Of a stretch of 64,000 nt of DNA, positions 1 through 8,836 are shown piece by piece. Under the pieces are notes generated by a model, which saw nothing but the letters and a program-made list of their open reading frames with translations, had not been told where the DNA came from and ran no database searches. Source of the stretch: Aeromicrobium choanae (GTDB lineage Bacteria > Actinomycetota > Actinomycetes > Propionibacteriales > Nocardioidaceae). Each line of letters opens with the position of its first letter. Within the stretch, counting starts at the first letter, position 1. A program made the position numbers and the translations under genes. The DNA lies in contig NZ_LT796768.1 of the NCBI RefSeq assembly GCF_900167475.1, positions 434,001 to 498,000 of the forward strand, written 5' to 3'.

Positions 1-344
1 CAGGCCAGGAACAGCTTCGAGACGTCGACGCCGGCCAGCACGTGCACGTGCGCGTGGAAGACGGTCTGTCCCGCATTCGCCCCGGTGTTGAACACCAGGT
101 TGTAGTCCTCGTACCCCTCCTGCGTGGCCACCACACGCGTCTGCGCCAGCAGCTCGGCCGCGACGGCCGGCTCGGCGCTCGCGAGGGAGGCCGCGTCGCG
201 CTCGTGCACCTTGGGCACGACGAGGACGTGCACGGGCGCCTTCGGATTGATGTCGCGGAACGCGATCGTGTGCTCGGACTCGGCGATGACGTCGGCCGGG
301 ATCTCGCCCGCGACGATCTTGCAGAAGATGCAGTCAGCAGCCAT
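1..344 (-). CDS. HIT family hydrolase (partial, C-terminus off window)
   Basis: Histidine-triad protein of the HinT/Fhit superfamily, which hydrolyses nucleoside phosphoramidates or dinucleotides; the exact substrate is not readable. The start is ATG at 344 and about 114 residues are present before the window edge. The N-terminus reads MAADCIFCKIVAGEIPA, with the CIFCKI signature of bacterial HIT proteins; the triad HAHVHVL lies near residue 100. The last residues of the family are missing. It lies 21 bases downstream of dnaJ on the same strand, so it is probably cotranscribed with hrcA-dnaJ. Family assignment is firm. Confidence 0.93.
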   Translation of the reverse strand, partial: MAADCIFCKIVAGEIPADVIAESEHTIAFRDINPKAPVHVLVVPKVHERDAASLASAEPAVAAELLAQTRVVATQEGYEDYNLVFNTGANAGQTVFHAHVHVLAGVDVSKLFLA

Positions 345-365
345 GGGCCGACTCTAGCGACCGGC

Positions 366-1514
366 TCACTTGAAGGCGTCGCGGATGCGGCCGAAGACGC
401 CGGAGCGGGAGTTGTGGCCCACGACGGGGTCGACGTGCTCCTCGCCGCGCACGGTGGCGAGCCTCTCGAGCAGCTCGCGCTGCTCGGCGTCGAGGTCGCG
501 CGGGGTCTCCACCACGACGTGAACGGTGAGGTCGCCGCGGCCCGAGCCGCGCAGGCGCGGGACGCCGAAGCCCCGTGCCACCACGGTCTCACCCGACTGG
601 GTGCCCGCCGGCACCTCGATCGGGACGGAGCGCTCGGCGTCGTCGACGTCCTCGCGCTCCGCGTCGAGGGTGGGCAGGTCGATCCGGGTGCCCAGCGCGG
701 CTGCGGTCATCGGCACCGTGATCTGGCACGCGAGGGCGTCGCCCTGGCGCGTGAAGGCGGGGTGGCGGGCCACCTTGACCTCGATGTAGAGGTCGCCGGC
801 CGGGCCGCCGCCCGCGCCGACCTCGCCCTCGCCGGCGAGCTGGATCCGGTTGCCGTCGTCGACGCCGGCGGGGACGTTGACCTGCAGGCTGCGGCGCGAG
901 CGGACGCGGCCCTCGCCGTTGCACTCGCGGCAGGGGTCGGGGATGACCGTGCCGTAGCCGTGGCACGTGGGGCACGGGCGCGAGGTGCGGATGTCGCCCA
1001 GCAGCGACCGCTGCACGTGGTGGACGTTGCCGTGGCCGTGGCAGGTGCCGCACGTGACCGGTTCGGATCCCTCGTTCGCCCCGGTGCCGTCGCAGACCTC
1101 GCACGTCACCGCGGTGTCGACCTTGATCTCGCGGCTGACGCCGAACGCGGCCTCCGCGAGGGTGATCGACAGGCGCAGCAGCGCATCCTGGCCGCGCTGC
1201 ATGCGCGGGCGCGGACCACGCGAGGACGTCTGCCCGAAGAACGCGTCCATGATGTCGTCGAAGCTGAAGCCCTGGCCGAAGCCGCCGCCCATGCCGCCAC
1301 CGGCGGACAGCGGGTCGCCGCCACGGTCGTAGACCGCGCGCTTCTGCGGGTCGGACAGCACCTCGTAGGCCGTGGTGACCTCCTTGAAGCGCTCGGACGC
1401 GTCGGGGGCGTCGTTGACGTCCGGGTGCAGTTGGCGGGCCAACCGGCGGTACGCCTTCTTCAGCTCCTCCGGGGTCGCCTCGCGGGACACGCCCAGCAGT
1501 TCGTAGTAGTCCAA
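366..1514 (-). CDS. dnaJ: Chaperone DnaJ (type I J-protein)
   Basis: Hsp40 co-chaperone that stimulates the DnaK ATPase and delivers unfolded proteins. 382 residues. The J domain at the N-terminus has the HPD motif (LHPDVN, about residue 31). A G-rich linker of about residues 70-90 follows, then four CxxCxGxG zinc motifs ([32 protein letters not shown]) and the C-terminal substrate-binding domains. The start is a TTG at 1514, which places DYYELLGVS where family members have it; the ribosome site upstream is weak. It is 36 bases downstream of hrcA, the usual actinobacterial dnaJ2 arrangement separate from dnaK. Expected to be under HrcA/CIRCE control. Confidence 0.97.
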   Translation of the reverse strand: MDYYELLGVSREATPEELKKAYRRLARQLHPDVNDAPDASERFKEVTTAYEVLSDPQKRAVYDRGGDPLSAGGGMGGGFGQGFSFDDIMDAFFGQTSSRGPRPRMQRGQDALLRLSITLAEAAFGVSREIKVDTAVTCEVCDGTGANEGSEPVTCGTCHGHGNVHHVQRSLLGDIRTSRPCPTCHGYGTVIPDPCRECNGEGRVRSRRSLQVNVPAGVDDGNRIQLAGEGEVGAGGGPAGDLYIEVKVARHPAFTRQGDALACQITVPMTAAALGTRIDLPTLDAEREDVDDAERSVPIEVPAGTQSGETVVARGFGVPRLRGSGRGDLTVHVVVETPRDLDAEQRELLERLATVRGEEHVDPVVGHNSRSGVFGRIRDAFK

Positions 1515-1550
1515 GGTCTCTTTCTCTCTCGCAAGTTCTGGGTGGATCGC

Positions 1551-2567
1551 TCAGCCGTCGGCGAGGATCCGCCCGACGTAGCGGGCGACGGCGCCGACGG
1601 CCGCCATCGTGGCGGGGTAGTCCATGCGCGTCGGTCCCATGGTGCCCAGTTGGGCGAAGCTCTCGCCGTCGGGGCCGTACATGCTGGACACGACGGCCGT
1701 GCCCGACAGGTCGTCGCGACCGGTCTCGCGCCCGATCCGCACGTGCGGTCCGACGGTGGCCTCACCGAGCAGGTGCAGCAGCACGACCTGCTCCTCCATC
1801 GCCTCCAGCACCGGACGGATGGCGGTGTCGAAGTCGGCGCCGAAGCGCGCCAGGTTCGCCGTGCCGCCGACGGCCACGCGCTCGTCGGAGCGCTCGTTGG
1901 AGAACGTGTTCGCCAGGGTCGTGACGATCGAGGTGACGACGGGGCGGTCGTCGGAGGCGAACGTGTCGATCAGCTCGGCCAGCCGCAGCGAGGCCTCGGG
2001 CAGCCGCTCGCCCAGCGTGGCGCGGACGATGCGGGACTTCAGGTCGCCGAGCAGGCCCTCGCTGGGGGTCTGCGCGAGCTCGACGATGCGCTGCTCGACG
2101 CGGCCGCTGCTGGTGATCACGACGATCAGCACGCGCGAGCCCTCGAGTGCGACGAGCTCGACGTGGCGGACGGTGGAGCGCGTCAGCGAGGGGTACTGGA
2201 CGATCGCGACCTGGTTCGTCAGCTGCGCGAGGATCTTCACGCTGCGCATGACGATGTCGTCGACGTCGATCGCGCCCGAGAGGAACGTCTCGATGGCGCG
2301 GCGCTCGGCGACCGACAGCGCCTTGACCTCGGCCAGCCGGTCGACGAACATCCGGTAGCCCTTGTCGGTGGGGATGCGGCCGGCGCTGGTGTGCGGCGCG
2401 GTGAGGTAGCCCTCGTCCTCGAGGGCCGCCATGTCGTTGCGGATCGTGGCCGACGAGACGCCGAGGCGGTGACGTTCCACCAGCGCCTTGGAGCCCACCG
2501 GCTCCTGCGTGGCGACGTAGTCCTCGACGATGGCTCGCAGGACGTTGAGTCGACGGTCCTCGATCAC
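1551..2567 (-). CDS. hrcA: Heat-inducible transcription repressor HrcA
   Basis: Represses class I heat-shock genes by binding CIRCE. 338 residues from a GTG at 2567, preceded by a strong GGGAGGTGA ribosome site; the reading frame is open further upstream, but only this start gives the family N-terminus ([17 protein letters not shown]). A winged-helix DNA-binding domain covers about residues 1-75 and the GAF-like dimerisation domain the rest. It heads an operon with dnaJ and probably the HIT gene. A CIRCE-like inverted repeat sits 20 bases upstream of the start, so autoregulation is likely. Confidence 0.96.
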   Translation of the reverse strand: MIEDRRLNVLRAIVEDYVATQEPVGSKALVERHRLGVSSATIRNDMAALEDEGYLTAPHTSAGRIPTDKGYRMFVDRLAEVKALSVAERRAIETFLSGAIDVDDIVMRSVKILAQLTNQVAIVQYPSLTRSTVRHVELVALEGSRVLIVVITSSGRVEQRIVELAQTPSEGLLGDLKSRIVRATLGERLPEASLRLAELIDTFASDDRPVVTSIVTTLANTFSNERSDERVAVGGTANLARFGADFDTAIRPVLEAMEEQVVLLHLLGEATVGPHVRIGRETGRDDLSGTAVVSSMYGPDGESFAQLGTMGPTRMDYPATMAAVGAVARYVGRILADG

Positions 2568-2586
2568 GCTGTCACCTCCCACGCTG

Positions 2587-2613
2587 CTGGCACTCCACCC
2601 TGACCAGTGCCAG
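2587..2613 (-). promoter_or_regulatory. CIRCE-like HrcA operator
   Basis: On the minus strand two 9-base arms, CTGGCACTG and GAGTGCCAG, are separated by 9 bases. The classical CIRCE element is TTAGCACTC-N9-GAGTGCTAA, so length and geometry match exactly and the GCACT/AGTGC core is kept apart from a GC-shifted edge. It lies 20 bases before the hrcA start codon, which fits autorepression of hrcA-dnaJ. Confidence 0.85.
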
Positions 2614-2680
2614 TCTACCGAGGATCCCGAGGGCGGTGCGCCTGCGCGGAGGGCGTCCACCGGCATGGCAACCTGTCGGG

Positions 2681-3109
2681 GTGAGTGAGGTCTCCGTGCG
2701 CCCGGACGGCGCGATCGAGGTCGCCGACGGCGACCAGGTGCTCGTCTACACCCCCTACGCCGTGACGGCGCCCGACGGGACGACCGTCGCGCACGAGTCG
2801 CGCGGCGGGACGATGGCCGCGGTCTGGGCTTGCGCCGTGGGCGAGGCCTTCGTCGAGGTCAGCCACCTGGGCCACGGGCCCGAGGGCGGCGAGCTCGTCA
2901 TGGTGGCCACCCGGCCGGGCCACGCCCCCGAGGTCGCGCTGGGCGCGCTGGTCACCGATGAGATCCCCGCCACCGTGCCCGAGAGCTGGCCGGCGGCGGT
3001 CGACCTGGCGATCGGGCTGATCGTGCGCGACACCCTCGACAGCGGCACGAAGGACGAGATCGAGGACTTCCACCAGCGACTCCTGGGCGTGTGGTTCGGC
3101 CATGGCTGA
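2681..3109 (+). CDS. Conserved hypothetical protein
   Basis: 142 residues from a GTG at 2681 ([10 protein letters not shown]). I do not recognise a named family. It is a soluble, acidic protein without signal peptide or membrane segments; the middle is rich in beta-like segments ([20 protein letters not shown]) and the C-terminal third looks helical ([16 protein letters not shown]). It diverges from hrcA and overlaps the following DUF3097 gene by 8 bases, so the two are probably cotranscribed. The open frame reaches further upstream to 2636, but that would run through the hrcA promoter region. Confidence 0.7.
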   Translation: MSEVSVRPDGAIEVADGDQVLVYTPYAVTAPDGTTVAHESRGGTMAAVWACAVGEAFVEVSHLGHGPEGGELVMVATRPGHAPEVALGALVTDEIPATVPESWPAAVDLAIGLIVRDTLDSGTKDEIEDFHQRLLGVWFGHG

Positions 3110-3935
3110 CCGGTACGGCTCCGACGTCCTGTCCGGCGACTGGCGCCGGCCGGCCCGCGGCCGCTCCACCGAGCTGGCCGCCGACACCGGCCTCGTCGTG
3201 GAGGAGGCCTCCACGGGCTTCGTCGGCGAGATCATGCGCGTCGAGCGCGACCTCGGCACCGTCGAGCTCGAGGACCGGCGCCTGAGGCGCAAGGTCTTCC
3301 CGCTCGGCCCCGGCTTCCTCATGGAGGGCAAGCCGGTCGTGCTGGTCGCGCCCACGCCGAAGGGCAAGGCGGCGCCCACCCGCACGGCCTCGGGCTCGCG
3401 GATCGCCGCCGACACCCGGGCGAAGGTCGCGCTGCCCAGCCGGATCTACGTCGAGGGCCGCCACGACGCCGAGCTCGTCGAGAAGGTCTGGGGCGACGAC
3501 CTGCGCGCCGAGGGCGTGGCGGTGGAGTACCTCAACGGCATCGACGACCTGGCGGCGATCGTCCGCGACTTCTCCCCCGGTCCGAAGCGCCGGCTCGGCG
3601 TGCTCGTCGACCACCTCGTGCCCGGCTCGAAGGAGCAGCGCCTCGCCGACGAGGTGGCGCACGTGCCGCACCTGCTCGTGGTCGGCCACCCCTACGTGGA
3701 CGTGTGGCAGTCGATCAAGCCGCAGCGACTCGGCATGGACGCGTGGCCCACGATCCCGCGGAGCATCGAGTGGAAGCGCGGCATCTGCGCCCACCTGGGC
3801 TGGCCGCACGACGACCAGGCCGACATCGCGCGGGCCTGGAAGGCGATCCTCGGACGCGTCGACTCCTGGACCGACCTCGAGCCCGCGTTCCTGGGCCGCG
3901 TCGAGGAGCTCATCGACTTCGTCACCCTGCCCTGA
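3102..3935 (+). CDS. DUF3097 family protein
   Basis: 277 residues, close to the usual length of this actinobacterial family of unknown function. The N-terminus ([17 protein letters not shown]) and the block LPSRIYVEGRHDAELVEKVW are characteristic. The pattern of an E followed by HDAE, then YLNGIDDL and VLVDHLVPGSKE is reminiscent of a TOPRIM-type acidic fold; that reading is my inference. It overlaps the upstream small gene by 8 bases, and its 3' end overlaps the convergent membrane-protein gene by 14 bases. Confidence 0.88.
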   Translation: MADRYGSDVLSGDWRRPARGRSTELAADTGLVVEEASTGFVGEIMRVERDLGTVELEDRRLRRKVFPLGPGFLMEGKPVVLVAPTPKGKAAPTRTASGSRIAADTRAKVALPSRIYVEGRHDAELVEKVWGDDLRAEGVAVEYLNGIDDLAAIVRDFSPGPKRRLGVLVDHLVPGSKEQRLADEVAHVPHLLVVGHPYVDVWQSIKPQRLGMDAWPTIPRSIEWKRGICAHLGWPHDDQADIARAWKAILGRVDSWTDLEPAFLGRVEELIDFVTLP

Positions 3936-4935
3936 GCAGCTGCAGCTTCCACAGGCCCACCGAGAGCAGCCCCAGCACGAGCGGCCCCGCGATCGTGATG
4001 GTGCGCCAGATCACGAACCCCGCCACGAGCTCGGCCTCGTTGGCGCCGGCCTCGATCGCCAGCAGTGTCGCCACGACGACCGCGTCGAGGATGCCCAGGC
4101 CCGAGAAGGGGAACAGCGTCAGCGGGTAGGCGACGAGGAAGGCCACGAGCACCTCGATCGCCGGCACCTCCGACGCCGTGACCCCGACGAACCGCAGCGA
4201 GGCCACGATCAGCGCCGCATCGACGACGACCATCGCCACGAGGGCGAGCACCGAGCGCGGCAGCGCCCACGGGACGCGATCGACGACGCGGCCCCGGAAG
4301 TCCGCGGCCCAGGCGGCCCACGCAGCGGGGTCGACCCCGCTGCGCATCCTTCCGACGAACCGGGCCAGCCTGCGGGCGAACCCCACCGTGAACGCCTCGC
4401 CGCGGAACGCCAGCCACACGACGGCCAGCAGGGCCGCGCTGACCGAGCCACTCACGACGGCGGGGACGAACTCGCCGAGGTGGAACGTGCCGAGCGCGAG
4501 CATCAGCGCGATCCCCAGCAGCGGTGCGCCGAACCGCACCACGTAGAACGTCACGGTGTTCATCACGGTGCCAGCCAGGCCCGCCGAAGCCGGGATCCCC
4601 CAGGACCCGAACATCGCCAGGCGCAGCACGACGTCGGAGGGCGGCGGTGCGACCGTGGTCATGAGGATCGCCGCCTGGTCGTTCTGCATGGCCCGCACCG
4701 GTGGGCAGCCGGGGATGAACAGCGCCAGCGGCAGGGCGTTGAGGAACTGACGCACCAGCAGCCCGCCCACGAGGACGGCGAACTGCCACGGCGCCAGCTT
4801 CGCGATCGCCGTGCGGACCTGCTCCCAGTCGATGTCGCCCAGGAGCCCGCGGATGACCACGACGATGACCGCCAGCAGGACGACGATCAGTCCGAGCCGC
4901 ACCCAGCGGCGGCGTGCTCCTGTCGCGTCAGGCAT
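3922..4935 (-). CDS. Lysylphosphatidylglycerol synthase TM region / UPF0104-type membrane protein
   Basis: 337 residues with about eight hydrophobic segments beginning at residue 13 ([19 protein letters not shown]). The pattern resembles the flippase-like membrane domain of MprF/LPG synthases and stand-alone relatives; no synthase (GNAT-like) domain follows. The motif [18 protein letters not shown] is typical of the family. Likely role is lipid or lipid-linked substrate translocation, but the substrate is unknown. Its start overlaps the end of arcA by 8 bases, so it appears to be the third gene of an arcD-arcA operon. Confidence 0.8.
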   Translation of the reverse strand: MPDATGARRRWVRLGLIVVLLAVIVVVIRGLLGDIDWEQVRTAIAKLAPWQFAVLVGGLLVRQFLNALPLALFIPGCPPVRAMQNDQAAILMTTVAPPPSDVVLRLAMFGSWGIPASAGLAGTVMNTVTFYVVRFGAPLLGIALMLALGTFHLGEFVPAVVSGSVSAALLAVVWLAFRGEAFTVGFARRLARFVGRMRSGVDPAAWAAWAADFRGRVVDRVPWALPRSVLALVAMVVVDAALIVASLRFVGVTASEVPAIEVLVAFLVAYPLTLFPFSGLGILDAVVVATLLAIEAGANEAELVAGFVIWRTITIAGPLVLGLLSVGLWKLQLLRAG

Positions 4936-6178
4936 CGAGCGGGTCGCGGATGATCGGGCACGTCATGCAGTGCCCGCCTCCGCGGCCGCGTCCGAGCTCG
5001 GCTCCGACGATCTCGATCACCTCGATGCCGGCCTTGCGCAGCAGCGAGTTCGTGTGGGTGTTGCGGTCGTAGGCGATGACGACGCCCGGCTCCAGCGCGA
5101 CGAGGTTGTTGCCGCTGTCCCACTGCTGGCGCTCGGTGTCGTACTCGCTGCCGCCGGTCTCGACGATCTGGAACTTCTCCACCCCGAGGGCCTGCGCGAC
5201 GACGTCGACGAACAGCGCGTCCTCGTGGTCGATGACCTCGATGCCGGGCAGTCCGTCGCCGGGCAGGATCGTGAACGCGTGGATCGTGTTGACGATCTCG
5301 GGGTAGATCGTGACGACGTCACGGTCGGCGAACGTGAAGACCGTGTCGAGGTGCATGGCCGCGCGCAGCTTGGGCATGCCCGCGACGATGACCTTCTCGG
5401 CCGCGCCCTGGTCGAACAGCGCCTTCGCCAGCTGGGTGATGCCCTGGCGCGACGACCGCTCGCTCATCCCGACCAGCACGACGCCGTTGCCCGGCACCAG
5501 GACGTCGCCGCCCTCGACCGTGGCGGTCCCCCAGTTCTCCTCGGGGTCGCCCCACCAGACCTTCGACCCGGCGAAGTCGGGGTGGAACTCGTAGATCGCC
5601 TTCATCAGGAGCGTCTCGTCCTTGCGGGCGGCCCAGTACAGCGGGTTCAGCGTCACGCCGCCGTGCACCCAGCACGTGGTGTCGCGCGTGTAGAGCGTGT
5701 TCGGCAGCGGAGGCATAAGGTACTCGTGGCCGCCGTGCGCCTCGCGGACGAGGGCGCGGTAGCCCGGCGCGAGCTCGCGCGGGAGGTCGCGGGTGGAGAG
5801 GCCGCCGATGAGGAACTTCGTCAGCTCGTCGGCCGGCAGCTCGTCGAGGTAGCCACGGGTCTCCTCCACGAGGCCGATCCCCACCTCGTTCGCCACGATC
5901 TTGCGGTCGAGCAGCCACTCTCGGGCGGTGCGGTCGGCCATCGTCGCGGAGAGCACGTCGTGCAGCTCGACCACGTCGATCTCGCGCTCGCGCATCTTGT
6001 CGACGAAGTCCTGGTGGTCGCGCTGGGCGTTCTGCACCCACAGGACGTCGTCGAACAGCAGGTCGTCGCAGTTCGACGGCGTGAGCCGCTCGTGGGCCAG
6101 TCCGGGCGAGCAGACGAGCACCTTGCGGAGGCGGCCGACCTCGGAGTGGACGCCGTAGGCGTCGGAGGGCTGCGTCAT
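4928..6178 (-). CDS. arcA: Arginine deiminase
   Basis: Hydrolyses L-arginine to citrulline and ammonia. 416 residues from ATG 6178, chosen because AAGGAG lies 4 bases upstream and [15 protein letters not shown] fits the family start. Guanidine-modifying superfamily residues are visible: [24 protein letters not shown] (catalytic His and Asp) and the C-terminal [10 protein letters not shown], whose CMTC contains the catalytic Cys. It lies 22 bases after the antiporter gene. No arcB or arcC is adjacent, so this is not a complete fermentative ADI operon in this window. Confidence 0.96.
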   Translation of the reverse strand: MTQPSDAYGVHSEVGRLRKVLVCSPGLAHERLTPSNCDDLLFDDVLWVQNAQRDHQDFVDKMREREIDVVELHDVLSATMADRTAREWLLDRKIVANEVGIGLVEETRGYLDELPADELTKFLIGGLSTRDLPRELAPGYRALVREAHGGHEYLMPPLPNTLYTRDTTCWVHGGVTLNPLYWAARKDETLLMKAIYEFHPDFAGSKVWWGDPEENWGTATVEGGDVLVPGNGVVLVGMSERSSRQGITQLAKALFDQGAAEKVIVAGMPKLRAAMHLDTVFTFADRDVVTIYPEIVNTIHAFTILPGDGLPGIEVIDHEDALFVDVVAQALGVEKFQIVETGGSEYDTERQQWDSGNNLVALEPGVVIAYDRNTHTNSLLRKAGIEVIEIVGAELGRGRGGGHCMTCPIIRDPLDA

Positions 6179-6200
6179 GAGACTCCTTCGGAACGTGGGT

Positions 6201-7652
6201 TCACACGATGATCCCACCGGTGAGCAGTTGGTACAGGGCGATCACGGCGCCGATGACGATGACCACGAAGAGGGCCAGCTCGGCGCGGGTGAACACGCTC
6301 AGGCCGCGCTCCCGGCGCGCGATGACGAACAGCACCGCGGCGGGCGCGTAGAGCAGGCACGACAGCAGCAGGAACTCCAGGCCCGCCGCGAAGAACAGGA
6401 AGATCGCGTAGGCGGAGGCGACGGCGGCGAACACCAGGTGCTTGCGCCGCGCGGAGGAGTCCTGCGCCTCGTACGTCTCGCCGCTCAGGGTGAGCTTGAG
6501 CGCGTACGCCGCCGCCAGCAGGTACGGCACGAGCGCGAGGCTCGTGGTGAGGTCCAGCATGAAGTTGAGCGAGTCCTCGACGAACAGCGTCACCGCCAGC
6601 AGCACCGTGACGCCGACGGTGGTGGCGATGAGGGCGGTGATCGGCGTGCCGGCGGCGTTCTCCCGGGCGAAGAAGCGCGGCATGTCGTTGCTGCGCGCGG
6701 GGATGAAGGCGACCTCCGCGGCCATGAGCGTCCACGCGAGGTAAGCACCCAGGACCGACACGATGACCCCGGCGCTGATGAACCACTCGCCCCAGGGCCC
6801 CACGGTCTGCTCGAACAGCCCGACCATCGACGGCTGCCGCGTCCCCGCGATCTCGGCCTGCCCGAAGGCGCCGTAGGACACCATCGTGACGAGCGAGAAG
6901 ATCGCCAGCACGCTGAGGAAGCCGAGCACCGTGGCCTGGCCGACGTGCTCGCGTCGCTGCGCGTACCGGGAGTACACGCTGGCGCCCTCGATGCCGATGA
7001 AGACGAACGTGGTGATGAGCATCGTGTTCTTGACCTGCTCGGACATGGAGCCCAGGTCGTCGTAGGCGAAGAAGTTGTCCCGGAAGGTGCCGGCGTCGAA
7101 GTTGACGCCCAGGACCACGATGAACACGAGGATGGGCAGGATCTTGAAGATCGTGACGATCCGGTTGATCACGGCCGCGTCGCGCACCCCGCGGGCGATG
7201 AGGAAGTGGAAGATCCACACCCCGGCCGTCGACAGCGCGACCGCCAGCAGCGTGTCGCCGTCGCCGAAGTCGGGGAAGAACGCCCCGAGCGTGGCAGTGA
7301 TGAAGACCCAGTAGAACGCGTTGCCCGCCATCGTGCTGGCCCAGAATCCCACCGCGGAGTTGAAGCCGGCGTAGTCGCCGAAGCCCGCCTTCGCATAGAT
7401 GAACACGCCCGAGTCGAGCTCGGGCTTGCGGATCGCGAGGGTCTGGAAGCAGAACGCGAGCATGAGCATGCCGGTGCCGGCGATGGTCCACGCGATGAGG
7501 GCGCCCGCGACGCCGGTGGCCGTGCCGAAACGGGCCGGGAGGGAGAACACCCCTGCCCCGACCATCGAGCCGATGACCATCGCGGTCAGGACCGGACGAC
7601 TGACCTTGGCGGCCGTCCCGCCCTGGGCGGTGGTGACGTCAGCATCAGCCAT
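6201..7652 (-). CDS. arcD: Arginine/ornithine-type APC antiporter
   Basis: 483 residues with about 12 hydrophobic segments; the N-terminal [19 protein letters not shown] matches the GSMVGAGVF motif of basic amino acid/polyamine antiporters (APA family of the APC superfamily). It would exchange arginine for ornithine, citrulline or agmatine across the inner membrane; the exact counter-substrate cannot be read. It stands directly upstream of arcA, which supports an arginine substrate. The start is ATG 7652. Confidence 0.88.
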   Translation of the reverse strand: MADADVTTAQGGTAAKVSRPVLTAMVIGSMVGAGVFSLPARFGTATGVAGALIAWTIAGTGMLMLAFCFQTLAIRKPELDSGVFIYAKAGFGDYAGFNSAVGFWASTMAGNAFYWVFITATLGAFFPDFGDGDTLLAVALSTAGVWIFHFLIARGVRDAAVINRIVTIFKILPILVFIVVLGVNFDAGTFRDNFFAYDDLGSMSEQVKNTMLITTFVFIGIEGASVYSRYAQRREHVGQATVLGFLSVLAIFSLVTMVSYGAFGQAEIAGTRQPSMVGLFEQTVGPWGEWFISAGVIVSVLGAYLAWTLMAAEVAFIPARSNDMPRFFARENAAGTPITALIATTVGVTVLLAVTLFVEDSLNFMLDLTTSLALVPYLLAAAYALKLTLSGETYEAQDSSARRKHLVFAAVASAYAIFLFFAAGLEFLLLSCLLYAPAAVLFVIARRERGLSVFTRAELALFVVIVIGAVIALYQLLTGGIIV

Positions 7653-7692
7653 GATGCGAACCTAGCGCAGCGCGGTGGGCGCCGAACAGGCC

Positions 7693-8808
7693 TTATTCGC
7701 CGCCGACGGCCTCCAGGACCACGCGGTCGGCCATCAGCCGGCCCGAGCGCGTGAGCACGACGCGGTCGCCGAGCGGCTCGAGCCAGCCCGCCGCGATGAA
7801 CGGCGCGACGTCGCCGAGCAGTGCCGGCTCGATCCCCTCGGCCAGCCGGATGCGCAGCATGACGTCCTCGAGGTGGCGGGCCTGAGCGTCGGGCCGCTCG
7901 CCGTCGGCACGCGGCGACTCCCCCGCGGCGAGGCGCTGGGCGTAGGCGGCCGGATGCTTGACGTTCCACCAGCGCTCGCCGTCGACGAACGAGTGGGCGC
8001 CCGGGCCGACGCCCCACCACTCGCCACCGTTCCAGTAGCCCACGTTGTGACGGCACTGCGCGGCCTCGTCGCGGGCCCAGTTCGAGAGCTCGTACCAGCG
8101 CAGCCCGGCGGCCTCGAGCAGGTCGTCGGCCAGCAGGTACTTGTCGGCGGTCTCGTCGTCGTCGGGCATGACCACCTCGCCGCGGCGCACCTTGCGGGCG
8201 AACGCGGTGCCGTCCTCGACGATCAGGGCGTAGGCGCTGATGTGGTCGGGCTGCATCTCCAGGGCCGACTCGACGGTGTGACGCCAGTCGTCCATCGACT
8301 CCGACGGCGTGCCGTAGATCAGGTCGAGGCTGACCTGCTCGAAGCCTGCCTCGCGCGCCCACGCGACGGCCTGCGGGACGCGCTCGGGATCGTGGGTGCG
8401 GTCGAGCACCGAGAGCACGTGCCGCACGGCCGACTGCATGCCGAACGAGATCCGGGTGAACCCGCCCTCGCGCAGCTCGGCCAGGGACTGAGGCGAGACG
8501 CTGTCGGGGTTGGCCTCGGTGGTGACCTCGGCGCCCGGCGCGAGACCGAGACGGTCGTCGACGGAACGCAGGAAGCGCACGAGGTCGGCCGCGGGCACCT
8601 GCGACGGCGTGCCGCCGCCCACGAACACCGTGTCCACGGTGCGCTCGGGAACGCGAGCCAGCTCGCTCAGCGCCGCCTCGATGTAGGTGGAGCGGGAGGC
8701 GCCGACGACGTCGGGCCCGCCGAGCTCGTCGGCGGTGTACGTGTTGAAGTCGCAGTAGCCGCACCGCACGGAGCAGAACGGCACGTGCAGGTAGATGCCG
8801 AACGCCAC
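7693..8808 (-). CDS. hemW: Radical SAM haem chaperone HemW
   Basis: 371 residues. The N-terminus GIYLHVPFCSVRCGYCDFNTY holds the CxxxCxxC radical-SAM cluster motif with the extra Cys typical of HemW/HemN-like proteins; VFVGGGTPSQ and EANPDSV follow as expected. HemW binds haem and helps its insertion into respiratory enzymes; it is often annotated as oxygen-independent coproporphyrinogen oxidase, but lacks that activity. The start is GTG 8808. Its 3' end lies 40 bases from the antiporter gene start. Confidence 0.94.
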   Translation of the reverse strand: MAFGIYLHVPFCSVRCGYCDFNTYTADELGGPDVVGASRSTYIEAALSELARVPERTVDTVFVGGGTPSQVPAADLVRFLRSVDDRLGLAPGAEVTTEANPDSVSPQSLAELREGGFTRISFGMQSAVRHVLSVLDRTHDPERVPQAVAWAREAGFEQVSLDLIYGTPSESMDDWRHTVESALEMQPDHISAYALIVEDGTAFARKVRRGEVVMPDDDETADKYLLADDLLEAAGLRWYELSNWARDEAAQCRHNVGYWNGGEWWGVGPGAHSFVDGERWWNVKHPAAYAQRLAAGESPRADGERPDAQARHLEDVMLRIRLAEGIEPALLGDVAPFIAAGWLEPLGDRVVLTRSGRLMADRVVLEAVGGE

Positions 8809-8836
8809 GCCCCCAGCGTACGGGGCGGCCCCGCGG

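Noticed and set aside
42-2603. 853-codon open frame on the plus strand across dnaJ and hrcA
   Set aside because: It is antisense to two clearly recognised genes and has a composition (His/Arg/Val/Ala-rich) typical of GC-rich antisense frames; no start signal or family motif.
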